Shown here piece by piece: positions 37,955-47,847 of a DNA stretch of 64,000 nucleotides (positions are counted from its first letter, which is position 1; the number at the start of each line of letters is the position of its first letter). The DNA lies in assembly GCF_004339565.1 (NCBI RefSeq), contig NZ_SMFZ01000001.1, positions 2,356,001 to 2,420,000 of the forward strand, written 5' to 3'. The notes under the pieces are model-generated. The model saw only the letters and a list, made by a program, of their open reading frames with translations, ran no database searches and was not told where the DNA came from. This stretch comes from Pseudonocardia endophytica. Its GTDB lineage: Bacteria; Actinomycetota; Actinomycetes; Mycobacteriales; Pseudonocardiaceae. Made by a program: the position numbers and the translations under genes.

Positions 37955-38819
37955 GGGGCCTCCACGGGAGCGCGAGGTGCTCCACCCACCGCATGACGAC
38001 GTCCGCGACGATGCCGAGCAGTGCGTAGATCAGGATCCCGGCGATGACGATGTCCGGGCGCTGGTTCTGGTTGGCGTTGATCAGCACGTAGCCGATGCCC
38101 TCCCTGGCGTTGATCTGTTCGGCCAGCACCAGGGCGAGCAGCGAGATGCCCGTCGCGTAGCGAAGCCCGGTCAGTACGGACGGCAGTGCCGTGGGCAGCA
38201 CGACCCGCGTGGAGAGCCGCCAGCCCCGCAGGCCGAACGTCAGCCCGGCCTCGACCAGCTTCTTGTCGACGCCGCGGACGCCGTGGTACGTGTTCAGGTA
38301 GACCGGGAACACGGTGGCCGCGGCGATCAGGATGATCTTGGGCTCCTCTCCGATCCCGAACCAGGTGACGAACAGCGGCACCACCGCGATGAACGGGATC
38401 GTCCGCAGCATCTGCATCGGCGCGTCGAAGATCTCCTCGCCGATGGCCCACAGGCCCGCGAACAGGCCGAGCACCAGCCCGATCGATACCCCGATCGCCA
38501 GCCCGACACCCGCGCGGTGCAGCGAGACCGGCAGCGCGGCCTGGATGTCTCCACCGGACCACAGCTCACCGAACGCGCCCAGGACGGTCTGCGGTGACGG
38601 CAGCACGTACTCGCTGATCAGCCCGGTGGCTCCGCTCAGCTGCCACACGGCGATCAGGGCTGCGGGGACCGCCACCCGGAGGATGCGTCCGCGCCAGGCG
38701 GACCATGTCCGGCTCCGCCGATGCAGGCCGCTCGGGCTGAGGTCGTCGAGCGGCGGCACCGCGCCCTCGTCGGTGGCGGCGGCGTCCGGATGCGACGAGA
38801 GCGCCGTGGGGGCAACCAT
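37938..38819 (-). CDS. SsuC/TauC-type ABC transporter permease (operon A)
   Basis: 293 residues. About 45 cytoplasmic residues, then six predicted membrane segments beginning AVPAALIAVWQLSGATG and SLHRAGVGLAIGVSIGLVLGLFAG. The EAA loop is GVRGVDKKLVEAGLTFGLRGWRLSTRVVLPTALPSVLTGLRYATG near 195-240, contacting SsuB. Binding-protein-dependent permease for sulfonates or related molecules in the inner membrane. Confidence 0.93.
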   Translation of the reverse strand: MVAPTALSSHPDAAATDEGAVPPLDDLSPSGLHRRSRTWSAWRGRILRVAVPAALIAVWQLSGATGLISEYVLPSPQTVLGAFGELWSGGDIQAALPVSLHRAGVGLAIGVSIGLVLGLFAGLWAIGEEIFDAPMQMLRTIPFIAVVPLFVTWFGIGEEPKIILIAAATVFPVYLNTYHGVRGVDKKLVEAGLTFGLRGWRLSTRVVLPTALPSVLTGLRYATGISLLALVLAEQINAREGIGYVLINANQNQRPDIVIAGILIYALLGIVADVVMRWVEHLALPWRPRVTLG

Positions 38820-38843
38820 GATCTGTTGTCCTCGGGGTCGGGG

Positions 38844-40448
38844 TCAGTGGAACGTCGCGAACGGGACGGTGTCGTCCTGGTTCAGCTCCGCGACGAGACC
38901 GAGCTCCCAGGACAGGTAGGCGCGGAACCCGGCCTTGCGGCGCTCGGGGTCGGTCTCGCGCCACCCGGAGGCGACGACGTCGTCCGCTGGGTGCAGCGGC
39001 GCGTCGAAGCCGGTCTCCAGGGGGAGGCCATGCGCACGCCATGCGGCGGTGCCGCCGTCGAGGACCCGGACCGGACGCCCGGTCGCCGGGGCCAGCTCCG
39101 CCGCGGCGAGCTCGGCGAGGACGCCGTCCGGCGAGGTCAGCACGACCGGACCGTCTCCGGGGATCTCCTCGACCGACCCGACCAGCCGCGAGCGCAGGGC
39201 GAAGACCGCCCCTGGCAGGTGGCCCGCCCGGAAGTCCTGGCTCGGCTGCAGGTCCACGACCTGCGCGTCCGACCGGTCGCGCAGCTCGGCGGCGCTGACC
39301 CGTTCGACACCCGCCACCGGAGCGCCGAGCACCTCGCGCTGGACCGGCCCGGTCTCCAGCACCTCGCCCGCCAGCGCATCCCGCAGCACGAACACCTCGC
39401 CCCAGCCGAACTGGACGATCCAGGAGGCGGCGACCGTCGCGCGCACGAGGTCGTTGTCCACCAGCACGATCCGGGCGTGGTGGGTGCCGATGTAGCGGAA
39501 CACCCACGGTGCGACGTCCCAGCTCGGGGCGGAGACCGACCCGGCGAGGTGACCCTGCTCGAACTCCTCCGGCGTCCGGACGTCGAGCAGGTACAGCGAG
39601 CGCTCCCGCTGCTCCTGCCGGAAGCGTCGCAGGGTGTCGCCGTCCACGGTTCTGACCCCGAAGCGGTCCGCGATCCGCCCGGCCGCGGCCTTGGCGTTCT
39701 CCAGGGCCTGCTCGGCGGGCGGCGGCGCGGCCGAGCTCTCGCCGTGGTCGAGCTCGTGGCCTTCGAGGACCCAGGACTGGGTCCCGCCCTCGAGCGAGAC
39801 GACCCGGTTCGGCAGCCCGGCGTTGATCAGCACCTGCGCACCGAGGATGCTGCGGGTCCGGCCCGCGCAGTTGACCACGACCAGCGAGTCCGGGGAGGTC
39901 ACGACCTCGCCGGCGCGGTAGACCAGCTCGGCGCCGGGAACCGAGGTCCCGCCGGGGAGACTGTGGTTCTCGAACTCCGGCAGCGGACGGCTGTCGAGCA
40001 GGACGACGTCCTCGCCCGCGGCGAGCTTCGCCCGGTACTCCTCGACGCTGATGTGCGGGGTCGAGTAGACCTCCTCGATCCACTCGCCGAAGGCCTGGCC
40101 GATGACGTGGTCGCCGCCGCTCTGGACCTTGAAACCGGCCTCCGCCCAGGCAGCCAGGCCGCCCTCGAGCACCACGACGTCGGTGTAGCCCAGTTCGGCG
40201 AGCCGCGCGGCCCCCCGCTCGGCGAGGCCGTCACCGCCGTCGTAGACGACGACGCGGGTCGAGCGGCGCGGGACGAGCCCGGCCACCCGCAGCTCGAGCG
40301 TGCTCAGCGGGACCGACACCGCGAGCAGGATCGAGCCCTGCTCCGCGGTCACCCTCGCCTCCCGCACGTCGAGCAGGGCGTACTCCTCGCCGTCGGTCAG
40401 CAGGTCGTGCAGGCTCGTGGCCGAGATGGTCGCCAGTGAGGTGGTCAC
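38844..40448 (-). CDS. Four-domain rhodanese sulfurtransferase (operon A)
   Basis: 534 residues with four rhodanese-like units, about 10-110, 130-230, 265-375 and 390-485, each with the LLDVRE/LLDSRP/LLDVRT/VVDLQP strand and GxLPG or HSLPG turn. The only cysteine in the protein is Cys194 in NCAGRTRS of the second unit, the catalytic loop; the other three units are inactive by sequence. It would carry sulfane sulfur as a persulfide in the cytoplasm. Position between SDR and SsuC genes ties it to organosulfur use. Paralogue at 43540-45162 is interrupted. Confidence 0.88.
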   Translation of the reverse strand: MTTSLATISATSLHDLLTDGEEYALLDVREARVTAEQGSILLAVSVPLSTLELRVAGLVPRRSTRVVVYDGGDGLAERGAARLAELGYTDVVVLEGGLAAWAEAGFKVQSGGDHVIGQAFGEWIEEVYSTPHISVEEYRAKLAAGEDVVLLDSRPLPEFENHSLPGGTSVPGAELVYRAGEVVTSPDSLVVVNCAGRTRSILGAQVLINAGLPNRVVSLEGGTQSWVLEGHELDHGESSAAPPPAEQALENAKAAAGRIADRFGVRTVDGDTLRRFRQEQRERSLYLLDVRTPEEFEQGHLAGSVSAPSWDVAPWVFRYIGTHHARIVLVDNDLVRATVAASWIVQFGWGEVFVLRDALAGEVLETGPVQREVLGAPVAGVERVSAAELRDRSDAQVVDLQPSQDFRAGHLPGAVFALRSRLVGSVEEIPGDGPVVLTSPDGVLAELAAAELAPATGRPVRVLDGGTAAWRAHGLPLETGFDAPLHPADDVVASGWRETDPERRKAGFRAYLSWELGLVAELNQDDTVPFATFH

Positions 40449-40490
40449 CGTGGGAATCCCTCTCCTCGTGGTTCGGTCGGTGGGGGTCGG

Positions 40491-41270
40491 TCAGTAGTAG
40501 ATGAAGCCGGGCACGCCGCCGCCGGCGACGATCCCGTCGCCGGTGATCGCGACGCTGCGCGGCGAGGCCAGGAACGCGACCACCCACGCCACCTCCTCGG
40601 GCTCGACGACGCGGCCGATCACGTTGTCCGACAGGCGTGCCCGCACGGACTCGCTGAACGCGGAGGTCCTCTGCAGCTCCTCGTAGCGCTCGGTTCGGGT
40701 GGCGCCGGGGTGCACGACGGTCACGTTGATCCCGTGCGGGCCGAGCTCGTCGGCCACGTTCTTGGTCAGCGCCGTGACCGACGCGTTGCGGACCGAGCCG
40801 ATCACGGAGACCGTCTGCCGCGACCCGGTGCCGCTGATGTTGATGATGCGGCCCCAGCCGCTCGCGATCATGGTCGGCGCGACCGCGCGGATGGTCCGCA
40901 GGTAGCCGATGACCTTGACGTTGATCTGCCGCTGGAACCACTCGTCGGTCGCGTCGGTGTAGCTGGACCCGTGCTGGGCCGGCTGCTCGGCCGCGTTGTT
41001 GACCAGGATGTCGATGCCGCCCAGCTCCCGGTTCACGGTCGCCACCAGGTTCGCCACGGACTCGTCGTCGCCGGTGTCCGCGACCACGGTGAGGACCTCG
41101 GCGCCGACCTCGGCCCGGATCGTCGCGGCCGCCTTCTCCAGCACCTCCGCCCGCCGGGAGGTGATGGCGACCGACACGTTCGCCCTGGCCAGCTCCAGGG
41201 CGACGGCGTAGCCGATGCCGGTGCCGCCGCCGGTGACGATGGCCCGCTTGCCGTCGAGGCCGTTGGACAT
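40491..41270 (-). CDS. Short-chain dehydrogenase/reductase-like protein lacking YxxxK (operon A)
   Basis: 259 residues. Clear SDR fold: cofactor motif VTGGGTGIGYAVALELA near 12-28, NNAAEQPAQ near 90, INISGTGSRQ near 140. Where SDRs have the catalytic YxxxK the sequence reads GSVRNASVTALTKN, so both Tyr and Lys are missing. Related SDR-like proteins with RNA in place of the active site exist in actinomycetes. It may bind NAD(P) without classic catalysis. First structural gene of operon A, 121 bases after the Cys leader peptide; GGGAGA precedes the ATG. Confidence 0.85.
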   Translation of the reverse strand: MSNGLDGKRAIVTGGGTGIGYAVALELARANVSVAITSRRAEVLEKAAATIRAEVGAEVLTVVADTGDDESVANLVATVNRELGGIDILVNNAAEQPAQHGSSYTDATDEWFQRQINVKVIGYLRTIRAVAPTMIASGWGRIINISGTGSRQTVSVIGSVRNASVTALTKNVADELGPHGINVTVVHPGATRTERYEELQRTSAFSESVRARLSDNVIGRVVEPEEVAWVVAFLASPRSVAITGDGIVAGGGVPGFIYY

Positions 41271-41357
41271 GGGTCTCCCGTCGTGGGGGTACGGCCGTGT
41301 CCCCGCGCAGCGACGCTGTCGGGTCCACGGCACGCGTGGGGGCGGGACGACGCCGGA

Positions 41358-41371
41358 ACGGGGCGCCCCGT
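41358..41371. promoter_or_regulatory. Palindrome in the leader-to-SDR spacer
   Basis: ACGGGGCGCCCCGT is self-complementary and lies 20 bases after the leader-peptide stop in the transcript direction. With the adjacent CCACG...CGTGG repeat (about 41335-41349) it could form alternative RNA structures for attenuation. Confidence 0.4.
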
Positions 41372-41391
41372 GGGAGGAGCAGGTGCTCAGG

Positions 41392-41511
41392 TCACGCGAG
41401 GTGCGTGCGACAGCTGCTCGAGACGATCCGCATGAGATCGAGCTCGTGGCAGGAGATCAGCCGGACCGCGGGCAGCTGCCCGAGGATCCGCGACGACGAA
41501 CGCCCGGCCAT
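41392..41511 (-). CDS. Cysteine-containing leader peptide upstream of sulfur operon A
   Basis: 39 residues from the ATG at 41511, with GGGAGG eight bases upstream. The C-terminal half, VRLISCHELDLMRIVSSSCRTHLA, follows the pattern of actinobacterial sulfur-gene leader peptides (LxxxxHxDLxRxxSxxCR), with two Cys near the end. Such peptides are known in mycobacteria to couple cysteine availability to downstream expression. It stops 121 bases before the SDR gene, and that spacer contains a perfect 14-bp palindrome. Translation and attenuation are inferred. Confidence 0.65.
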   Translation of the reverse strand: MAGRSSSRILGQLPAVRLISCHELDLMRIVSSSCRTHLA

Positions 41512-41620
41512 GGCAGCACCTCCCGCACGTCGACGACGGCTCACCCGGCGAGCGACAGGAGACGCCGCCCGACGACTGTCACGGTACGGCGGGACGCGAG
41601 TGCCGTAAAGGCCCTCTGTC

Positions 41621-41631
41621 CCGCAATGCGG
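41621..41631. promoter_or_regulatory. 11-bp palindrome between IclR gene and leader peptide
   Basis: CCGCAATGCGG, symmetric around a central base, sits 110 bases upstream of the leader-peptide start and 31 bases beyond the end of the IclR gene. It is a candidate operator in the promoter region of operon A. Confidence 0.4.
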
Positions 41632-41661
41632 TAAATCACTGCACACAGGTCGGTTTTGCCC

Positions 41662-42471
41662 TCACGGCGTCGGCTCCAGCAGCGACGCAGGCAGGCCCAG
41701 TGCCCCCGCCGCGGCCGCCAGCAACCTCCCCCGCCGTGCGATGTCGGCGACGTCGAAGCGCTCCGGCGTGCCGACCGCCTCCAGCGCGGCCACCACGTCG
41801 CCGTCCGCGGAACGCACCGGAACGGCGACGGCCCGCAGGTCCGGCCGCTCCTCACGGTCGGCCACCGCGTAGGCGCGGGTGCGGACCCGCTCCAGCTCGT
41901 CGGCGAGCGCGTCCGGATCGGTCACGGTCTCCGGGGTGAGCGCCCGCAGCGTCCCGAGCGCCTCGACGGTCTCCCGTACGGACTCCGACGCGTAGGCCAA
42001 CAGCGCCTTGCCCGCGGCCGTGGAGTGCACCGGCGACCGCTCGCCCGGTCCCGCGTCGGGCGAGGTCCCGTCGACGTCGACCACCAGTACCGTCTCGACC
42101 TCGTCGCCGCGCCGCACCACCACCCGTACGGACAGCCTGACCTGCAGCGCGACCGCTGCCAGCAGCTCGCGGACGCTCGCCAGGTCGTCCCGGTCGAGCA
42201 GCGCGCGGGAGAGCCTGAGCAGGCCGGGCCCCGGGAGGTAGCGCTCCGTGCTCCCGTCGTGCCAGAGCAGGCCCGCCTGGGCGAGCGTGCGCAGCAGGCG
42301 GTGGGCGGTACTCACCGACAGGCCGGTCGCGCGGGCGAGTTCGGAGAGCCCCTTCTCGTCGGGGCCGTCGGCGAAACAGTCCAGCAGAGCGGCGGCACGC
42401 AGCACCGACTGCACGGTGTTCGGGTCGGTCCGGGCTGCCTGGCCGGCGGGGACCACCGGCTCGACGCTCAC
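41662..42471 (-). CDS. IclR-family transcriptional regulator
   Basis: 269 residues from the GTG at 42471, overlapping the TauD stop. N-terminal winged helix-turn-helix (VQSVLRAAALLDCFADGPDEKGLSELARATGLSVSTAHRLLRTLAQAGLL about 20-70) and C-terminal effector domain (VHSTAAGKALLAYA near 155, then RAYAVADREERPDLRAVAVPV). Encoded with TauD between the two sulfur operons, so it may govern one or both. Effector unknown. Confidence 0.9.
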   Translation of the reverse strand: MSVEPVVPAGQAARTDPNTVQSVLRAAALLDCFADGPDEKGLSELARATGLSVSTAHRLLRTLAQAGLLWHDGSTERYLPGPGLLRLSRALLDRDDLASVRELLAAVALQVRLSVRVVVRRGDEVETVLVVDVDGTSPDAGPGERSPVHSTAAGKALLAYASESVRETVEALGTLRALTPETVTDPDALADELERVRTRAYAVADREERPDLRAVAVPVRSADGDVVAALEAVGTPERFDVADIARRGRLLAAAAGALGLPASLLEPTP

Positions 42472-43328
42472 GGCGCACCGCCGTCCGGGCCGACCGGACG
42501 GGTCCCCGCGACGCTCACCCGGTGCACGATCCGCAGGGCCCCGTCGACGTGGTCGGCGTGGTGCAGCGTGGCGCGGGTGTCGGTGAGCAGCAGGGAGCCC
42601 GGCTCCGGCGACACGACGCACTGGTAGGCGGGTGCCGTGAGCACGGAGAACAGCCTCTCCAGCAGCCGCGTGCCCGCCCGGGCGTCCAGGCCGACCACCG
42701 AGCGGGTGCTCCAGGGGTTGACGTAGAGCCCCAACCGTCCGGTCTCGGGGTGACGACGAACCACGGGATGGTCGACCGGGCGGACCTCGGTGACCGGCGG
42801 GCCGTCCCACTCACCGGGCCCGAACGCGCGGACGAACCGGTCCAGGTCGGGCGTGTGATGGACCGCGCGCAGGTCGCGGATCCGCCGCCTGGTGCGCTCG
42901 TCGAGCCGGTCGTAGGCCGCCTCGGTGGACGCCCAGCGCAGCGGCCCGCTGCCCGGGGAGCCGATCCGCACGTAGAGGACGGAGAGCGACGTCGGCGTCG
43001 GCATGTACGGCATGTCGGTGTGCCACATGTCCTGCCGCCCGAGCCACCGCCTGCTGTCGAAGACCCGGATCTCCGGGTGGGCGGGATCCATCCCAGGGAA
43101 CACGGCGCTACCGGGGGTGACGTCACCGAACCGGCGCGCCACGGCGACGTGCCCGTCGGCGTCGAGCACCTGGTCAGGGAGCAGGACCACCTTGTGCCGC
43201 AGCACGAGATCACGCAGGGCCGCGACCGTCTCGCCGTGCGGGTCCGGCCCCGCCAGCGCGGCCATGTCCACGCCCGTCACCCGAACTCCGAGGGTGGCGG
43301 TCAGTGGCGTGAGGACGAACGAGGTCAT
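42468..43328 (-). CDS. TauD/TfdA-family 2-oxoglutarate-dependent dioxygenase
   Basis: 286 residues. The iron-binding HxD is H103-D105 in MWHTDMPYMP and the distal His is in RIVHRVSV near 269; the 2-oxoglutarate Arg follows in that C-terminal strand region. The family hydroxylates carbon next to a sulfonate or sulfate, or an aryloxy ether, releasing sulfite/sulfate and an aldehyde. Its position between two organosulfur operons favours a sulfonate or alkylsulfate substrate. It starts 211 bases from the divergent rhodanese gene. Confidence 0.9.
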   Translation of the reverse strand: MTSFVLTPLTATLGVRVTGVDMAALAGPDPHGETVAALRDLVLRHKVVLLPDQVLDADGHVAVARRFGDVTPGSAVFPGMDPAHPEIRVFDSRRWLGRQDMWHTDMPYMPTPTSLSVLYVRIGSPGSGPLRWASTEAAYDRLDERTRRRIRDLRAVHHTPDLDRFVRAFGPGEWDGPPVTEVRPVDHPVVRRHPETGRLGLYVNPWSTRSVVGLDARAGTRLLERLFSVLTAPAYQCVVSPEPGSLLLTDTRATLHHADHVDGALRIVHRVSVAGTRPVGPDGGAP

Positions 43329-43405
43329 GCGTTCCGCTCCATGGTGCAGCGACGGTTCGCGCCGAGACTAACGCCAGGGCGGCATATTCCCGCGATACAG
43401 AATAA

Positions 43406-43422
43406 CCTACTATCTTGGTAGG
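43406..43422. promoter_or_regulatory. CCTAC-N7-GTAGG operator candidate
   Basis: CCTAC (43406-43410) and GTAGG (43418-43422) flank a 7-base spacer in an AT-rich patch of the 211-base region between TauD and sulfur operon B. Dimensions suit a dimeric regulator such as the Rrf2 or IclR protein encoded nearby. Which one binds is unknown. Confidence 0.5.
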
Positions 43423-43539
43423 AATTGTTCGGTTAGGCTCCGGCCGACGGTCCGTCCGCTGCCGGGGTGCTCTCTGCCGCCGGAGCCCGATGGTCGACGG
43501 CGACTCGTCCCACTCCCACGATCCACCGGAGAAGTCCTC

Positions 43540-45162
43540 GTGCCCTCAACTCCCACCGCCACCCACGCCCCGCCGTCGTCGGTCGACGCCGCGACCCTGC
43601 ACGCCCGGCTCCGCGACGGCGCCGAGATCGCGGTGCTGGACGTCCGCGAGCAGCCGGTCTTCGTCACCGGCCACCTCGTCGTCGCCGTGCCCGCCCCGCT
43701 CAGCAGGCTCGAGATCCTCGCCCCGGTCCTGGTCCCCCGGCGCGGCACCCGGGTGGTGGTCGTCGACGGCGACGGCGGCGGGCTCGCCGCCCGCGCGGTC
43801 CGGCTGCTCACCGACGGCGGCTACCCGGCGGTGAGCAGCCTGGAGGGTGGTGTCGACGGCTGGCGCGCCGCCGGGTTCGAGCTGATCACCGGCGCGAGCT
43901 CGCTGTTCAAGGCGTTCGGCGAGTTCGTCCAGGACACCTACGAGCCCCCGCAGATCGAGGCGACCGAGCTCGCAGAGCTGCTCGAGGCCGACCCGGACGT
44001 CCTCGTCGTGGACAGCCGGACGCTCGACGAGTTCACCCGGGTCTCCATCCCCGGCGCCGTGTCCTGCCCCTCCGGCGAGCTCGTGCTGCGCGTGTTCGGG
44101 GCGGTGACCTCGCCGGACCAGCAGGTGGTCGTGAACTGCGCGGGCCGCACCCGGGGGATCCTCGGCGCCCAGGTCCTGATCAACGCGGGGCTCCCGAACC
44201 CGGTCCGGGTCCTGCGGGACGGGACGGCCGCATGGGAGTTCGCGGGCCTGGAGCCCGCACGCGGCGCACGCACCCAGCTCGGAACGCCGACACCGGCGGG
44301 GCTGGACGCCGCCGTCGCGGCGGCCGCCCGACTCCGGGACACGTTCGGGGTGCGGACCGTCGACCACGGCACGGTCGCGGGCTACCGCACCGACCCGGAC
44401 CGCACTCTCTACCTGCTCGACGTCCGCGACCCGGTCGAGTACGCCGCGGGCCACCTGCCGGGCAGCCGGTCCGTGCCGGGCGGTCAGCTTCTGCAGACGC
44501 TCGACGAGTAAATCGGCACGTTCCGTGCCCGGATCGTGCTGGTCGACGGCCGCGACGGGGTTCGCGCGACCTCGGCGGCCGCCTGGCTGACCCAGCTCGG
44601 CCTGGACGACGTCGAGATCCTCGTCGACGCGTTCGCCGGCCGGGAGCTGGAGTACGGGCCGGAGCCGCGGCCCGCACCGCTCGGCGACCCGCACCGCGGC
44701 GCGGGCCTCGTGCCCGCGGCGCAGGCGCAGCGGCTGGTGGCCGACGGCGCGGTGCTGGTCGACGTCGGGCCGTCCGACACCTACCGCGCCGAGCACGCCG
44801 ACGGCGCCCGGTTCGCCCGGCGCTCCGAGCTCGCCGACGCCCTGCGCGCGCTGCGCTCCGCCCCGGTCGTGCTCACCTCGGGCGACGGGGTGCTCGCGGG
44901 TCTCGCCGCCGCCGATCTCGACGACCGGACCCCCGGCGTCGACCTCTTCGTGCTCGACGGCGGCAACGCGGCATGGCGCGATGCGGGCCTGTCGCTCACC
45001 GGTGCCCCCGGCGAGCACCTGACCGGCCCGGACGGGCTCTACCCCGACCATCCCGATCTCGAGTCGCGGCGGGCGTTCTACGCCGACTACGTGCGGTGGG
45101 GGCGGCAGGCGGTCGACCAGGTCGCGCGGGACGGCGTCGTCACGTTCCGGACCGCGTCGTGA
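43540..45162 (+). pseudogene. Four-domain rhodanese gene interrupted by one nonsense codon (operon B)
   Basis: A single frame from GTG 43540 to TGA 45162 would encode 540 residues homologous throughout to the rhodanese of operon A, including the catalytic NCAGRTRG loop. Codon 324 (44509-44511) is TAA. In the paralogue the same site is Tyr319 in FRYIGTHHARIVLVD; here the sequence reads LDE-stop-IGTFRARIVLVD, so one TAC or TAT to TAA change explains it. The product would end after two domains plus part of the third, keeping the active Cys. Restart at GTG 44536 is possible but has no ribosome site. Downstream genes are intact. Confidence 0.8.
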
Positions 45163-45994
45163 CCGTCCTCGCACCGACGGCCCCGCCACCGGGCAGCGTC
45201 GTCCTCCCGGCCAGGGCCCGGACCGGGCGCCGCAGCGGCCGGTGGCGGCGCTGGCTGCGGGTCCTCGTCCCGCTCGCCCTCCTCGGCCTGTGGCAGGCCG
45301 GCTCGTCGACCGGGCTGATCCCGCAGCTCGTGCTGGACTCGCCGGTCACGGTCGGCCGTGCGCTGGTGGAGCTGTGGCAGGACGGCCTGCTGCGGGACAG
45401 CATCGCGGCGTCCCTGCAGCGTGCCGCCGTCGGATTCCTGATCGGCCTGGTCACCGGGCTGGTGCTCGGCCTGCTGACCGGGCTCTCCCGGCTCGGCGAG
45501 GAGATGCTCGACTCGACGGTGCAGATGTTGCGGACCGTGCCGTTCCTGGCGCTCATCCCGCTGTTCATGATCTGGTTCGGGATCGGGGAGGCGCCCAAGG
45601 TCGCGCTGATCGCCGCCGCCTGCACGTTCGCCGTCTACTTCAACACCTACGCCGGGGTGCGCGGGGTGGACCCGCGGCTGGTCGAGGCCGGCCGCACGTT
45701 CGGCCTGTCCCGCTCCGAGGTCGTCCGGCAGATCACGCTGCCGCTGGCCCTGCCTACCCTGCTGGTCGGCGTGCGCTACTCGCTCGGGGTGTCGCTGCTC
45801 GCGCTGGTCGCCGCCGAGCAGGTCAACGCGCGGTCGGGACTGGGCTACATCGTGATGGACGCCCGCAACAGCCTGCGTGTCGACCTCGTCCTGGCCGGCA
45901 TCGTCGTCTACGCCGCGCTCGGCATCGTGGTCGACCTGCTCAGCCGCGCGCTCGCCAAGGTGCTCATGCCATGGCACGTCGAGAACGTCGGCGC

Positions 45995-45998
<4 letters not shown>
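45159..45998 (+). CDS. SsuC/TauC-type ABC transporter permease (operon B)
   Basis: 279 residues from the GTG at 45159, overlapping the rhodanese stop. Six hydrophobic segments with VLVPLALLGLWQAGSSTG first; EAA loop GVRGVDPRLVEAGRTFGLSRSEVVRQITLPLALPTLLVGVRYSLG, nearly the same as in operon A. Inner-membrane channel for sulfonate uptake. ATGA overlap with the ATPase downstream. Confidence 0.93.
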
Positions 45999-46782
<784 letters not shown>

Positions 46783-46786
<4 letters not shown>

Positions 46787-47847
46787 CCCGACCCCGATCC
46801 CGGGTGTACGCGGCCCTGTTCACCCTGCTGGCGGTCGCGCTCTCGGCGTGTGCCGCCGGGGGCGGGTCCGGCGCACCGGCCCGCAACGCGGACGGCAGCC
46901 TCGACCTCAGCGACGTCACGCTGCGCGTCGGCCCCTTCCAGGAGCAGACCATCGAAGCCGCCGAGAGGTCCGGGCTGTTCGCCGACACGCCCTACACGAT
47001 CGACTGGTCGGTGTCGGTCGCCGCGGGCCCCGCGATGGAGTCCCTCAACGCCGACGCCATCGACCTGGTCTGGGGGCTCAGCTCCACGGCGCCGGAGAAG
47101 GCGCAGGCCGACGCCGCCACCGCGTGGACCGACGAGGACGTGCGGTTCAAGACCGTCGCGTTGCTCGAGCCCGCGTTCGCCGACGAGTACCCGCCAGCGG
47201 TCGTCGCGGTCAAGAAGGACCTGCCGGGTGTCAACTCGATCGCGGACCTGCGCGGCACGCGTGTCGGCTTCAATTCGGGCGGCAACAACCACGCCGCGTT
47301 CCTGCTGGCCCTCGACTCGGCCGGGCTGTCCCCGGACGACGTCCAGGGCGTCGACGTGCCGTACAAGGACCGCCCGCAGCTGCTGCGCACCGGCTCGCTC
47401 GACGCGGACGTGAACAGCGCCGACGGGCTGGCCGCGGCGATCTCCGATGGCGCACGGGTCATCTCCACCAGCAAGCAGTTCGGCTATCCCGGCACCACGG
47501 CGCTCACCGCACGGAAGGCGGTTCTCGACGACCCGGCCACGGCGGCCGCGCTGGAGGACCTCGTCGGACGGATCACCCGGTTCCACGCCTGGTGGAACGC
47601 CGACCTGGATCGGTCGGCGAAGCTCGTCGCGGACTTCTCCAAGATCGACGAGAAGACGGCGCTGACCCGCGCCAAGCTGGCCGGCGTCCGCGTGGTCCCG
47701 GTGACGCCGCAAGCCGTCGCGGCCGAGCAGAAGGTGATCGACCGGCTGCACGGCGTCGGGTTCACCAAGAACCAGGTCGACATCGGCCTGGTGTTCGACG
47801 ACCGCTACAACGCCGCGATCGAGCGCGCCGCGAGGTCGGCCAAGTGA
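46783..47847 (+). CDS. Sulfonate-type ABC transporter substrate-binding lipoprotein (operon B)
   Basis: 354 residues from the GTG at 46783. Lipoprotein signal RVYAALFTLLAVALSAC (lipobox LSAC near residue 23). SsuA/NMT1-like fold: DVTLRVGPFQEQTIEAAERSGLF, SIADLRGTRVGFNSGGNNHAAFLLALDSAGLSPDDVQGVDVPYKDRPQLL. It differs from the operon A protein in the ligand-facing segments, so a different organosulfur ligand is plausible. GTGA overlap into the monooxygenase gene. Confidence 0.88.

Noticed and set aside
43415..43540. TTG-started frame containing RRSVRCRGALCRR as a third Cys leader peptide
   Set aside because: Some likeness to the leader at 50430, but no stop after the Cys residues, a rare start codon and no ribosome site.
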